Positions 1 through 10,105 of a stretch of DNA of 64,000 nt are shown one piece after another. Numbering within the stretch: the first letter of the stretch is position 1; each line of letters opens with the position of its first letter. This stretch comes from Enoplolaimus lenunculus (lineage: Eukaryota > Nematoda > Enoplea > Enoplida > Thoracostomopsidae): NCBI GenBank assembly GCA_030248215.1, contig JASANG010003944.1, forward strand, positions 1 to 64,000, in the 5' to 3' direction. Made by a program: the position numbers and the translations under genes. The notes under the pieces are model-generated. The model worked only from the letters and a program-made list of their open reading frames with translations, was not told the origin of the DNA and did no database searches.

Positions 1-117
1 GCTGCACGGTCGGGACGACCCCTTTCTCCGAAAGATATGGCCACGCCGGGAATTGAACCTCGGACCTCTCGCTCGCGAGTCAAGCGCGCTACCCATTACA
101 CCACGCGCCCGATATTA
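1..117 (-). repeat. tRNA-derived SINE head or tRNA-like pseudogene
   Basis: On the minus strand this stretch has both internal RNA polymerase III boxes of a tRNA: a box A (TGGTGTAATGGG) and a box B (GGTTCAATTCC) at normal spacing. The acceptor stem pairs poorly, the T stem has two mismatches, and the anticodon loop is ambiguous. The tRNA-like part is followed by unrelated sequence running off the left edge. A tRNA-headed SINE fits better than a working tRNA gene. Confidence 0.6.
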
Positions 118-418
118 TAATTTCCTCTGATGCTATATGTGCCCAAGTATGTACGTGTCTTAACATTACAGACTCTGCACATACACAAGCTAAATCGCGT
201 ATGCCCACAATAAATTGCTGCATTAAACACGGGATCCAGGTAAAAATATATATTGGTAACGTTCACATAAACATATAACCCGTAGTAAATAAGTGCGCAT
301 GAACAGCGGAGCCGCGTGGCTCAGTTGTACAGTGTTTGTCTGAAAATATAAAGTATAGTTTATTAAACAAAATTTATTATATAATTGCTAAAATAATATT
401 GTATTTACTGCTAAGACA

Positions 419-1358
419 ATGTCAACTCCCGGTTCCGGAACATCAGCCACAACGACCGCCAACACCGGCAGTGCAACTAATCCATCCACACTTCTACCTC
501 TTGAGCTGGTAGACAAATGTATCGGTTCGAGGATATGGATTATTATGAAAAACGACAAAGAAATTGTTGGAACTTTGTTAGGTAACAGGGTTCCAACACG
601 AACTAACTTTTACCGGGACTGGACCATGAACAGGAACAGGAATTGAATTTCTTTGCAGGAACCGGATATGGAAACAGTTATCTTCACCGAATTATTGTCG
701 GACTTTTAGAAAACTTACCAAAAATAGCATAAGCGAATTTTTAGCTATTTCAGCATCAAGTATTCCAGAAACACATTTGTATCTGTTTATTAACCATATG
801 AAGCTAATTGCATATATTCAATTCGAAATAGCAATATTTCAAGGACGAACCCAATATTCAAATGATTCTGAATATTTCGTCATTACCACAAAACTATAAA
901 TTCCAGTTCCTGCATCTTTGATTGCAGGAACAGAAACACGAATTGAATTTTTGTAGGAATTCCGGCCGGAACAGAAATTCATGTGGAACAACATCATTTA
1001 TTGTATTTTTTCCGAACTAAAATAAGAATGTTTGTTTTACTTGATTTGTTCAACATCAAGATTAACTAAAGTTTTTATGAGTGTTCAAACAAAACATAAT
1101 TTATGTTTTCAAAAATGATAATTTTTTAGTGCATTTGTACCCATGACTGTAGACTGAATTTTGCTATTTTGGATTGAATCCGTAATCAATCACCGTTGAT
1201 TTTTAGGATTTGACGATTTCGTTAACATGGTTTTGGAGGATGTAATAGAGTATGAAAATACGCCTGAAGGAAAACGTATAACGAGGTTGGATCAGATATT
1301 GTTGAACGGCAACCATGTAACTATGTTGGTGCCTGGAGGAGAGGGACCCGAGGTGTAA
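419..1358 (+). CDS. LSM5: LSM5, U6 snRNA-associated Sm-like protein
   Basis: Two coding exons, 419-581 and 1207-1358, join at GT-AG sites inside a Gly codon and give 104 residues. LSm5 is one subunit of the Lsm2-8 ring on the 3' end of U6 snRNA in the nucleus and of the Lsm1-7 ring in cytoplasmic mRNA decay. The Sm1 motif ([13 protein letters not shown], then [17 protein letters not shown]) and the Sm2 end (LDQILLNGN...[12 protein letters not shown]) match animal LSm5 almost residue for residue. Human LSm5 has 91 residues; the extra ones are a Ser/Thr/Gly-rich N-terminus with no known role. The 625-bp intron seems mostly filled by a transposon-like sequence starting four bases after the donor GT. 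A poly(A) signal lies 89 bp after the stop. Confidence 0.95.
586..985. mobile_element. possible hAT-like element filling the LSM5 intron
   Basis: The sequence opens with CAGGGTTCCAACACG, the same start as the CAGGGTTCC-ended element at 18826-19621. It contains two related stretches around 605-670 and 905-975 (GGAACAG...AATTGAATTT...GCAGGAA). No matching CCCTG end or target duplication is clear, so the right border is a guess. Confidence 0.35.
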
Positions 1359-1446
1359 TCAATGACAACGCTTGAATCCTCCTGCTGCTACAAATGGATT
1401 CGTGCAGCTAACACACGGATTCGTGCAGCCAACATGGACTCATGAA

Positions 1447-1452
1447 AATAAA
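1447..1452 (+). terminator. poly(A) signal of LSM5
   Basis: AATAAA, 89 bp past the LSM5 stop codon, is the first such hexamer downstream of the gene. Confidence 0.65.
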
Positions 1453-2140
1453 AGTATCCTCATCCTCTGTAGTTGATAATTTTCTGAAGTTGACTGGAAT
1501 TGACCTGACGTAATGTTTTTATTCTCGATTTGAAAACGTCTGGGTTGACTGTTGATGGTAAGCTTGTTTTATCTGCAATATGTTATATGGACCATTGTGG
1601 CGATTGGGTACTTTTGAGGCGACTAAGAAATAGATTTATTGCAGACTGTATGCTTGATTTTAAATCATTGTGCACTTTTATTTGAATTTATTTTTCGTTT
1701 GCATAATTGTGTAATTGCATAAGTTTTGAGTGATACTGGACATCATAGGGTGATATAATTTAGATTTTCAGCTGCTTTTGCCAAAATTATTAGGGACGTG
1801 CCGATACCAAAATTTTCGCATTAGCGATGCCGAATTTTTATTGAAAATATGCCGTTGCCGATCGGAATTTGAAGACACGATGCTAGAAGAACAGATAGGA
1901 TACACCATTACATCATCATAAATACTAACACGTAAATTCTAACAACTATAATATATAATTTGATAAAAACGGTTCATTCCAATTAAATTTTTCGAACATA
2001 AACGCAAGAGAGAGAAGAGTTCCCTGATCCCTGATCATACGCACTGAAACACACCAGCAAGTTTAATTGATAGACTTCCAACTCACTGTTATATGCAAAA
2101 AATATCGGCAAGCAATCGGTTTTTTTACAGTGTCTATACC
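1453..2140. other. intergenic, nothing recognised
   Basis: AT-rich spacer between LSM5 and the TTA microsatellite. No splice-flanked reading frame, RNA gene or clear repeat was found. Confidence 0.5.
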
Positions 2141-2141
2141 G

Positions 2142-2157
2142 ATAATAATAATTATTA

Positions 2158-2226
<69 letters not shown>
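2142..2226. repeat. (TTA)n microsatellite
   Basis: About 28 nearly perfect TTA units with one TTG interruption at the left. The long Asn, Tyr and Ile runs seen in translations here are by-products of the repeat. Confidence 0.95.
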
Positions 2227-2227
<1 letters not shown>

Positions 2228-2335
2228 GGCCCATGTTACTATAAAGGCCGTCCCAATTTCCCGGGACACAAATATACCCGGGGTGCACACTTATGCGCTC
2301 CTGTTTACATATGCACAGGCAGATATATTTGCGTA

Positions 2336-2522
2336 ACTGTCCCATTGTCCCATCTGTCCCAACCTTCCCATCTGTCCCATCAGTCCCATCTGCTCCAACT
2401 GTCCTATCTGTCCCAACTGTCCCGTTTGTCCCAACTGTCCCAACCTTCCCATCTGTCCCACGTGTTCCAAGTGTCCCAACTGTCCCGTTTGTCCCAACTG
2501 TCTCATCTGTCCCGCTGTCCCA
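2336..2522. repeat. 9-bp minisatellite
   Basis: Tandem variants of a 9-mer such as TGTCCCAAC and TGTCCCATC, about 20 units, partly arranged in longer alternating periods. The period is a multiple of three, which explains the Val-Pro-rich open frames in it. Confidence 0.9.
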
Positions 2523-2585
2523 ATTATATTTTTTGAATGTACTCCTGGTACCTTGCTGTTCCGGGAAAATGAGACGGGTACTCCG

Positions 2586-3830
2586 TATAGATGGGCACCG
2601 GATATCCGGATATGAAAAATATATGGGTATGTATCCGAAATGAAACGTGTATCCGGATATCCGAAATGCTTTTGTCTAAAAATTTTGGAATAATTTGCAT
2701 GGTTTCACCACCAAAGTAGCAGGAGCCAGGGTTGTTGGCCGGAAAAAAATTCCCAGAAAAAATTGTTTTTTCCATTTTTTTCCATTTTTTCTGAGGGGGG
2801 TGGAAAAAATGGAAAAATATTAAACGATTCTTAAATATATTTTGCAAGTAAATATGGTATAAAATAACGTTCTTAGGTGACATCCAACTAATATTCATGC
2901 AACACATTAACAGCGACCGTGTGTAATGTCCACCAGGACACATTATATGTCCGAAAAACGAAAAAATTGCAGCATATGAATATATAAATGAATTTCAGAA
3001 TTGAAACTTTGCCACGAGATTCGATGCAAAACTAAATATGCAACTTGTTCGGTTTACTCACCAGGTTTCGTCGACTGTGGGACGGCCAAAGTTAAGGTGC
3101 TCAAAATTGAAAGCTTGCTTCTACCGTGTGATTTAACACAAGAATATGTCTAGCTTCAACCACGCTTTGCTCGCGAGGTTGCAGTAATTGAAAGGCTTCG
3201 CTGTCAGAAACAACCCAAAAGTATATTGGTATTTAATATATACTTACATAAAAATAAGCGTGACTGTTTTAACTCGCTCCATTCATGGGTTTCTGATGTT
3301 CCGATGACCTCCTCCTGTTATTCCATGCCAAAACTTAAATTTTTAAAAAATTCGAATTTTAAGGTTCCAAATTCCTTTAATGGACTCAAAATGTTTTTGT
3401 CGAAAAATTATACAAATTATATACCATTTGACACTGGTTGCGGAGCTAAGACGAATATTGTTAAATATTTTCCAATCAGACGTCTCCCAAACGAGTCAGT
3501 GATATATAATTTATCCAACTTATCGAAAAAAAATTTTGGGAACTTGTGGCATTAAAAATCGAATTTTTCAAAAATTCCGATTTGGGCATGGAAAGATTAC
3601 AGGATGTCATCAGAAGCTCAAATATGCAGAAACTTTCAAAATGCAAGTTTTTTGGGCAAACGACGGCTAAGGGAGGGCTAACCGATCACTCAGATAAAGA
3701 ATGAATTTTTTCCATTTTTTTCCGGAAAAAAATGGAAAAAATCATTTTTTTCCGGTCATAATTTTTTCCGGAAAAAACAACCCTGGCTGGAGCTGACGAA
3801 AAACTTCTGTATCCAAGTATCTATTGTGGA
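2586..3830. mobile_element. truncated hAT relative of the 5.4-9.6 kb element
   Basis: Begins with TATAGATGGGCACCGG, the same terminus (in reverse) as the hAT at 5402-9574. It follows that element through the TATCCGGATATCCG stretch to the TAGCTGGAGTTGACG region. The copy is split by another transposon at 2727-3785 and resumes just after it. Only this terminal part remains. Confidence 0.75.
2727..3785. mobile_element. hAT-like element nested in a hAT remnant
   Basis: A 1059-bp element starts CAGGGTTGTT and ends AACAACCCTG, with GGAAAAAA-rich terminal repeats. It is flanked by an 8-bp target duplication with one mismatch (GCAGGAGC left, GCTGGAGC right). CAGGG-type ends plus 8-bp duplications are typical of hAT transposons. 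I see no transposase in it, so it is non-autonomous. Confidence 0.8.
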
Positions 3831-4351
3831 TTGGATACGCCTCGGTGAGTCAAAATTTGGCCAATTCCATTAGAGATAAGGTGAATTTTGTCGTTTTTAG
3901 TTAATTGTAGTTTGTTGGAGCAATATTCGAGTTTTTCAATAATTGTGTTAATTGTTTGGATAATTTTAATTATACGGCCGTGCCTACTAAGTCTACGCGT
4001 AAGTCTAAACATATGCCTGGGACTACCAGTCTCTAATTGCCCCGTTCCCCAGTCTGCCAGTGAAACGATCTCAAATCCTTGATTGAAACTCGCAAAGAAT
4101 GCGTAAACTTTGAAGTTTAATGATCACATCACTATATTTTCGTTTGCGGGAAATTAGCTATTTGTTCAGTATGTTAATTATGTATCATATATATTTGGAT
4201 GCAATCCGTTGCTATTTCGTCTCAATCAGTTTCGTGTTCTGCTTTTTTGATGCTCGGACATTTAATAAAACTAGTTTCAAAGCGGGCTGGCCATGGCCCC
4301 CTTAGTCTCTTTGGCGATATCCTTGCCAAATATCGCCAAATTATAACAATA
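3831..4351. other. intergenic, nothing recognised
   Basis: No supported exon. There is a short local inverted pair around 4312-4340 (GGCGATAT and ATATCGCC) of no clear meaning. Confidence 0.4.
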
Positions 4352-4695
4352 CTGTAGTGACCCGATAGAAGGGGGGGCTGATATTTATTTGACCTCTCCA
4401 GAGAGTACCCCCTCTTATTCGGTTACGGACTGTTATTTATTTTTTTCCCGTCCTCCGCCACACTTCGGTACACATATATCCGGTATTGTAACTAACCCTT
4501 GAATTGAATGTTTATTTGCCTTGTATCAAAAGCTTTAGCCATATTGCAAGGTTATACTTAGGAATGTACTTTGAAAACTTAAGTACGCTTCAAAGTTTTA
4601 AACTCACCTTTATTTGGTTCTGGAGTCATTTATGCGCTACAATTAGGACTAATTGACATTTATGAACTCAAATTAGAGTTTAGGGACTTTAAAAT
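4352..4695 (+). mobile_element. TA-flanked MITE, family A copy, right end lost
   Basis: Starts after TA with CTGTAGTGACCCGA and keeps the family body (ATTTATTTGACCTCTCCAGAG, TCCGCCAC, CGGTATTG, AAGCTTTAGC). The 3' terminal repeat is missing. The sequence runs instead into a TTTAAAGTAACATTGGCC end of the TTAGGC-rich family near 4720. Confidence 0.8.
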
Positions 4696-4879
4696 GGGAC
4701 GTCCTTTAAAGTAACATTGGCCATATATTGTTGTTATTATTAATATTATTATTATGGTGTGTCCAATAAAATTTATTAAAACGTTTTGTAATTAAACTTG
4801 TTTACAATAAGAGCGAAAGTTGGTATTTTTTGCGTTATACGTCTTTAGGTTTCTTCTGTGGCATTACTTGATGATGTTA

Positions 4880-5401
4880 TTGAGCAAAGTGAAACTCCGA
4901 GCGAAGCTCGGAGTTTTGGGAAGCGTTTTATGTTTTGTACTCTGGGGTGGAAAGGTGGATGTCCGTCTATCCGTCCGAAAAGAATCTCAGGAACGGCTGA
5001 ACCAATTTTGATAAGCCGTTTATTAGCTACAGGCTAATTTGTCTGATTAATTAAACCTAAATTGAGACTCTACAATATTTCACTAACTATGACAGTTACA
5101 AGCAATCTAATTTAAGCATTAAAGGGTTTTGGGTGCGAGGAATCTGCATAGACTGTTTGCAAACCTCCAATACCGATATTTGAGTAGTTAGCTAATAGAA
5201 AATTTGCATATTAGCATAGTTTATAAGCCCGAATTAGGACTTTTTACAATGTTTCACTAATTAGTACGGATACAAGCAAGCTAATTTCAGCAATAATGGG
5301 TTTTTGGGTGCGAGGAATCTGAATAAATTGTCTACAAAACCGATAACCGAATAGTTACTTAATTGACAAGACAAAATTGGGACTTTTTAAATTATTTCAA
5401 T
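4880..5401. repeat. tandem repeat of about 165-180 bp, left part
   Basis: Two and a bit units share GGGTGCGAGGAATCTG (5129 and 5308) and a CAATxTTTCACTA motif (5081 and 5247). The block begins next to a small palindrome, CTCCGAGCGAAGCTCGGAG. The third unit is cut by the hAT insertion and continues at 9583-9725, where it ends near CGAGCTTCGCTC, the inverse of the left palindrome. Confidence 0.75.
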
Positions 5402-6482
5402 TAGGGATGGGCATCGGGTATTTTTTCATATCCGGATATCCGGCAATTCTTGCCGGATATTTATCCGGATATCCGTATATGTCCGGATATCTGAAATGAA
5501 ATTTTTCATTTCGGATATCTGAAACTCGATTTTGCTTTTTTTGGGGTTCCCGAACCGCAATTTTCGTTTCTTAACATAAGCACTTGTTTTAATTTGTTGT
5601 TCTAAAGCATGTACCCTGACCCACAAGCTGATTGTTATGAGCGTAAGCGATATAATTCAAAATTCTTATTTATTCAGCAAGTGCTTCAATAGTTCTGGGT
5701 ATTCGGTTTTGAAGTTTGCTATAAACTGCTGAATACTTGCGTTGGCAACCTGAAATTTAATTGGTTTGGCTTGTCCTCTGCCTGATTTAAACAGCTACGA
5801 GAGATTCCATCGAATGTCACCCTTCCCTCGAACTATGTATACATGAGTCGTTTTTCGTTCCAAGAAGAATGGACCACATTGAAATATACTTACGCTAAAT
5901 CGTACAAACATCAGCTCAAGTTACTTTTACTGATGCCCCGCTTTCAGCGGCGGGTACAGAACGGCCAATATATAGCATGGCCGGACCATTTTCAGCAGGA
6001 ATTACGCGTAAATGCGCAGACCAGGCCGATATTTTTGAGGTGGTCCACAGTAGTTATAAGCATATTCGTAAGCTTAAGCCTCAACATAAGGATAAGCCTA
6101 CGAAAAAAACTGTCTATAGATTAAACTTCATCTCGTGGGCCAAAAACCGCGTGGGTTTCGATGACAGATTACAGCAGTGAAAAATCCTGTGCTGCCATGG
6201 CTTCTTTTCAAAGAAAAACTTGGCAACCCAAAGTTACACTGTAATGCAAACAAAATCAGGTCAAAAATACTCACGGTATACGAACAAACTAACCAGAAGC
6301 TGCTCGTACAGTGAACAAACCATATTTACTATTGTTCTTATAGTCACAAAATTAAGTACTTAGATCTATAAAAATACAACAGTGTTCAACCAGATGTCTG
6401 TCTCCAGTTGCGAAATAAAATCGAGCATTAATGCTGTATGAAATATATACGCCGGCCAAAAGTCTTGACAATTTCTTATACT

Positions 6483-6650
6483 GTAGTAAACAGAATAATA
6501 GGGTGACTGATTTAGGAATTTACTTTCAAACTTAAGCATGGTTTAAACTTTCGAGCTCAACTTTTTATTTGGTTCTGGAGTCTGGAGTCATTTATACATT
6601 ACAGTTGAGATAATTGACATTTACGGACTCTGGTTCCAAATTCAGCTCAA
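6483..6650 (+). mobile_element. MITE family A fragment inside the hAT
   Basis: CTGTAGTAAACAGAATAATAG is followed by the family body (AATTTACTTTCAAACTTAAG, TTTATTTGGTTCTGGAGT, CATTTATACATTACA). The right end is absent. Confidence 0.6.
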
Positions 6651-6971
6651 AAAATTTGACGAAACCTCACATTTTTGAACATCAAATTCTGCATCGCAAA
6701 TAGCTCATGTTCAGGCTCCGGCACATACTGATGACCACTGGTTACAGTATTTTCCGCGTACGATTTCAATATAAAAATTGAGGTTAGATGTTCCAAAGCC
6801 AAGGCGGGCTCAGCCTCTCCTAGAAAAGCCCACCCTCTTAGAAAATTTCCACCTTGCTTGCAGATTATGAAAACCCTTGTATGCCCCTTCTGAAACCTTT
6901 AGCACCCCCACCCAGGCGAGTTTGCTACGGGTCTGCGTTAAAACACTACCAGCATTCTTCGACAGCCGTCT

Positions 6972-8601
6972 TCAACCTAAGCATCCGCTCAACCATAAAA
7001 AAGACGAATTCCATCGAGTAGGACATTCCATTATTCGCTGCAGGGGCCTTTCATTTGCCGCATTATTAGTAGAGAAGATTACACGTAACCGTGCCCAACC
7101 CGGACCAAACTTCCGAAAAAAACGGGAATTCTGACGAAGTACTGTAAGCATAATGCTTATTTCAGACACCTCAAGTCCAGGTTTAATCGCATTTTGCAAT
7201 CCATGTGCGGCGCATTTAAGATCATTAGGAAATGCTTGAGACTGCTCCATAGCCAAATTCATGTTGGCAGCAGTGTCATGAGTACAGCAACAAACTTGAA
7301 TGTCACACGTTGCTTTGCAACCATCCAATTGCTTTGCGATGTTTTCGGCTGTATGGCGATCGACAACGGAGAACGCTTGCAGCAAAAGGTGCTTTAAACA
7401 CCAGTCCTTTGTAATATAGTGAAGAGTACCTAATGGAAATAACTGATTCGTTTTGCTGCGAAGTCACAGATCAGCTGTCAACGACCCAGGTGCAAATGAC
7501 GTTGCTGCTTTGACTTCAGACTTAACATCAGTTTTGAGAATCTCATATCTTTTTTCCATCAGTCGGGTGAGCGTGCGACGGCTAGCACCTGGAAATTTCG
7601 GTTCCACAAATTGCATTAGCAGGTTGTAAGCTAAATAACCTGTGTTGGCTTTCTTCGTGCAACTGAATCTTATGTTAGCTAATTAGGTGTCTCGCACCTG
7701 GGCTGACCAGCCTCAAGTGCGAGAAAGTCAGGCGAGCGTTCAAAAGTCGCGGAATGCTGCTAGGCCTAGCGTATTTATCTTATTACCTCGCTTAAGCTCG
7801 CTAATTCTTAGCATTCTCGTTATTTTAGCCTTAACTATTAGCTAGCTAACCGCGGTGAAATCGTATGTTCAAAAGTGGCTGAGAGTGGGCGGCATAAAAA
7901 GCTAATCTTTTACCTTTTATACTTATAGTGTTAGCCATGTCTTCGGTGCCGGGGCCAGGCCCCGGTGCATGTCTAGCAGCAATACATACCTCTTCCCTCT
8001 ACCGTTGAAAGCGGTCGAAGATCTGTTACAATCATATCCGCCATTTTCTGTCGTATAATCTGACATCGTTCCGCCGAACAGTGCCGTCTCGCACATCCAT
8101 GGTCTCTAACTGACGATTCATTGCTCGATCCCGACGCGCGCAACTTTTCTGGGTGTAACCGCTTCATATGTTGTGTCATACCCGAGGTGCCACCTGTGGG
8201 CAGAAGTAAAAACTCGATTTCATAAAATATGTTCAAAAAGTGTTGCTATTTTACGTCAGTTTGTGGCAAAATACGGCCATGGAGGATTCAACATCAAATA
8301 GAACTTAAAATTAAAGGTTTTTTATTTATTTCTACATTGATCCATGACGCCTCGTAAGTTTACAAGAAAACTACTCGGACATTTCAACCTGCCTGTTAAA
8401 CTTATCATAACTAGCTAACGTACCTCCTTTAGTAGAATATTCTTTCTTGCAGTGGCGGCAAACGACACTGTCGGGCAATGCATTATCCGTCTGGTCTACT
8501 TTTGGTTTGAAATGCGTCCGAATTTCATCGTTTTTATTTCTAGCAAAGGACGACGTCGACGCCATATGGATATATACGTATAAGCGTACATCTTTAAGCA
8601 T
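6972..8601 (-). pseudogene. decayed hAT (ZBED-like) transposase
   Basis: Minus-strand blocks lie in transposase order. At 8371-8601 and 7973-8236 are BED zinc-finger pieces (VVCRHCKKEYSTKGGT, and TGGTSGMTQHMKRLHPEKL with the paired His residues). At about 7400-7500 and 6972-7385 is catalytic-domain sequence: TADL-TSQQNES, HTAENIAKQLDGC, CCTHDTAANM, LKCAAHGLQNAIK, and PTRWNSSFLW, the hAT signature before the dimerisation domain. The blocks lie in different frames with stops between them, and the C-terminal hATC dimerisation domain was not found. It sits inside the 5402-9574 element and so is its former transposase. Confidence 0.85.
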
Positions 8602-9582
8602 GTATTGTATTTGAAACAGCGGAATTCATGCACATTATAAGGCTGCAATGCTCGAGTTGCTGTTTAATATATCGTTTTTGGGTGCAAATATATCTAGCTT
8701 GCCTGCCCTGAGCATACGTGTTGGTAAGCATAACTATACAAGTAGTTATCTTCGCGTACACAGTTTACTGGCGAGCAGCATGTGTAGTTGCCATTTATAG
8801 TAGATCCTTGAAACAGTTGCAGCTGCGGGCTGCGTACCGCGATGACAGAGTGACCGCTTACATACTCGCCTGCTATTCCAGCTGCTTAGTCAAAAGTTTA
8901 GAAGTTGCGAACATATCCTACAAATATCCTATTTACGCTGACTGACACCTGCAAAAATGGCATTCTAATAGCCGTATTTTGAAGTTTATCGGGGCCCTAC
9001 CTAATCTGCAAGCAGTTTCCATTTTGCATTGATTCGTTTTGATTGAGTTTGGAGCTGACCCTCCCGTTTTCCTTAGATTTGCAATGTATCATGTGCAACT
9101 TGCACTAGCTAAGTAATTTATTCTATGTTATAAGAAACTAAATGGAATACATTGTTTTGACTTTATTTTGTTTCTCGCATAGGTGTAAATTTAGTACATG
9201 ACGGTGCGTGTTCGATGCAAAGACTTGGCTGGGTTAACTTTAAGATGAACTAAAAATATGAAGTTGTTATTCTGCTGATAAATGTCTCGCGAATCCGAAG
9301 TTTTTTGAATATTGTTATGTTTGGGTTAAGAAATCAATATTTTAAATCATCATGGAACAATTATGCAAGAATGTGGTTTAATATTCTAACTTAGGTTTGG
9401 AAACAGAATTTCTTTCGTCAACTCCAGCTACTTTGATGGTGAAATCATGCAAATTATTCCAAAAAATTTTTGGACAATAGCATTTCGCATATCCGGCGGA
9501 TATCCGGATACACGTTTCTTTTCAGATACATATCCGGATATTTTTCATATCCGGATATCCGGTGCCCATCTATAATTTCAAT

Positions 9583-9725
9583 AATGATTAGGGTGACTGA
9601 AGGGTTTTTGGGTGCGAGGAATCTGAGTAAATTGCTTACAACCCCCAAACCGATAAATTAATAGTTAGCTAATAACTAATTTGCATATTACCTTAATTGC
9701 TTACGTGTGTTCGAGCTTCGCTCAA
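9583..9725. repeat. right part of the tandem repeat split by the hAT
   Basis: Resumes the unit broken at 5401, with the shared GGGTGCGAGGAATCTG at about 9610, and ends by CGAGCTTCGCTC. Confidence 0.7.
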
Positions 9726-10105
9726 TAAATGTAGTCCCAGTACGACTGCTGTAAAATGATTCCAACTGTTAATTAATCACCTATTTGTCAGCTCTTGCAG
9801 TGTTCCGCCAATCCGCTAGACCAAGTAAAATATAGTATGAAAACTCATAAAAAACTGTACACGCACATGATTTTTTGCTCAGTAAGATCGAGCATCCATA
9901 CACCACAAACATCTAATACTTATTGTTCCGGAAAACTGCTATAACGCAAGTGTACTTTGGAACTTTTATACGGATGTTATCGGAATGCAAGCTACTGCTT
10001 TCGTTATAAATAGGCGAAGTCTGTTCTGGCTAGATATTGAAACATAACTGCATACACGGAATTTTTCGGCGAAAATACCCACAGCGTGACGCAACTACAT
10101 ATGGC
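9726..10105. other. upstream region of NTAQ1
   Basis: Holds the promoter and 5' UTR of NTAQ1 by position. No TATA box at a fixed distance or other recognisable element stands out. Confidence 0.3.

Larger units (their letters stand above)
5402..9574 (-). mobile_element. hAT transposon with complete ends
   Basis: The 4173-bp element has inverted ends TAGGGATGGGCATCGG (left) and TATAGATGGGCACCGG (right, read inward). Each is followed by runs of the palindromic TATCCGGATATCCG. The 8 bp outside are identical: ATTTCAAT at 5394-5401 and 9575-9582. This end type and duplication length are typical of ZBED-related hAT elements. Remains of a BED finger and transposase lie inside on the minus strand, and a fragment of the TA-flanked MITE lies at about 6483-6650. 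The coding part is decayed, so it should be unable to move by itself. Confidence 0.9.

Noticed and set aside
2063-2345. Open frames rich in Asn, Tyr or Ile
   Set aside because: They are translations of the TTA microsatellite in all frames.
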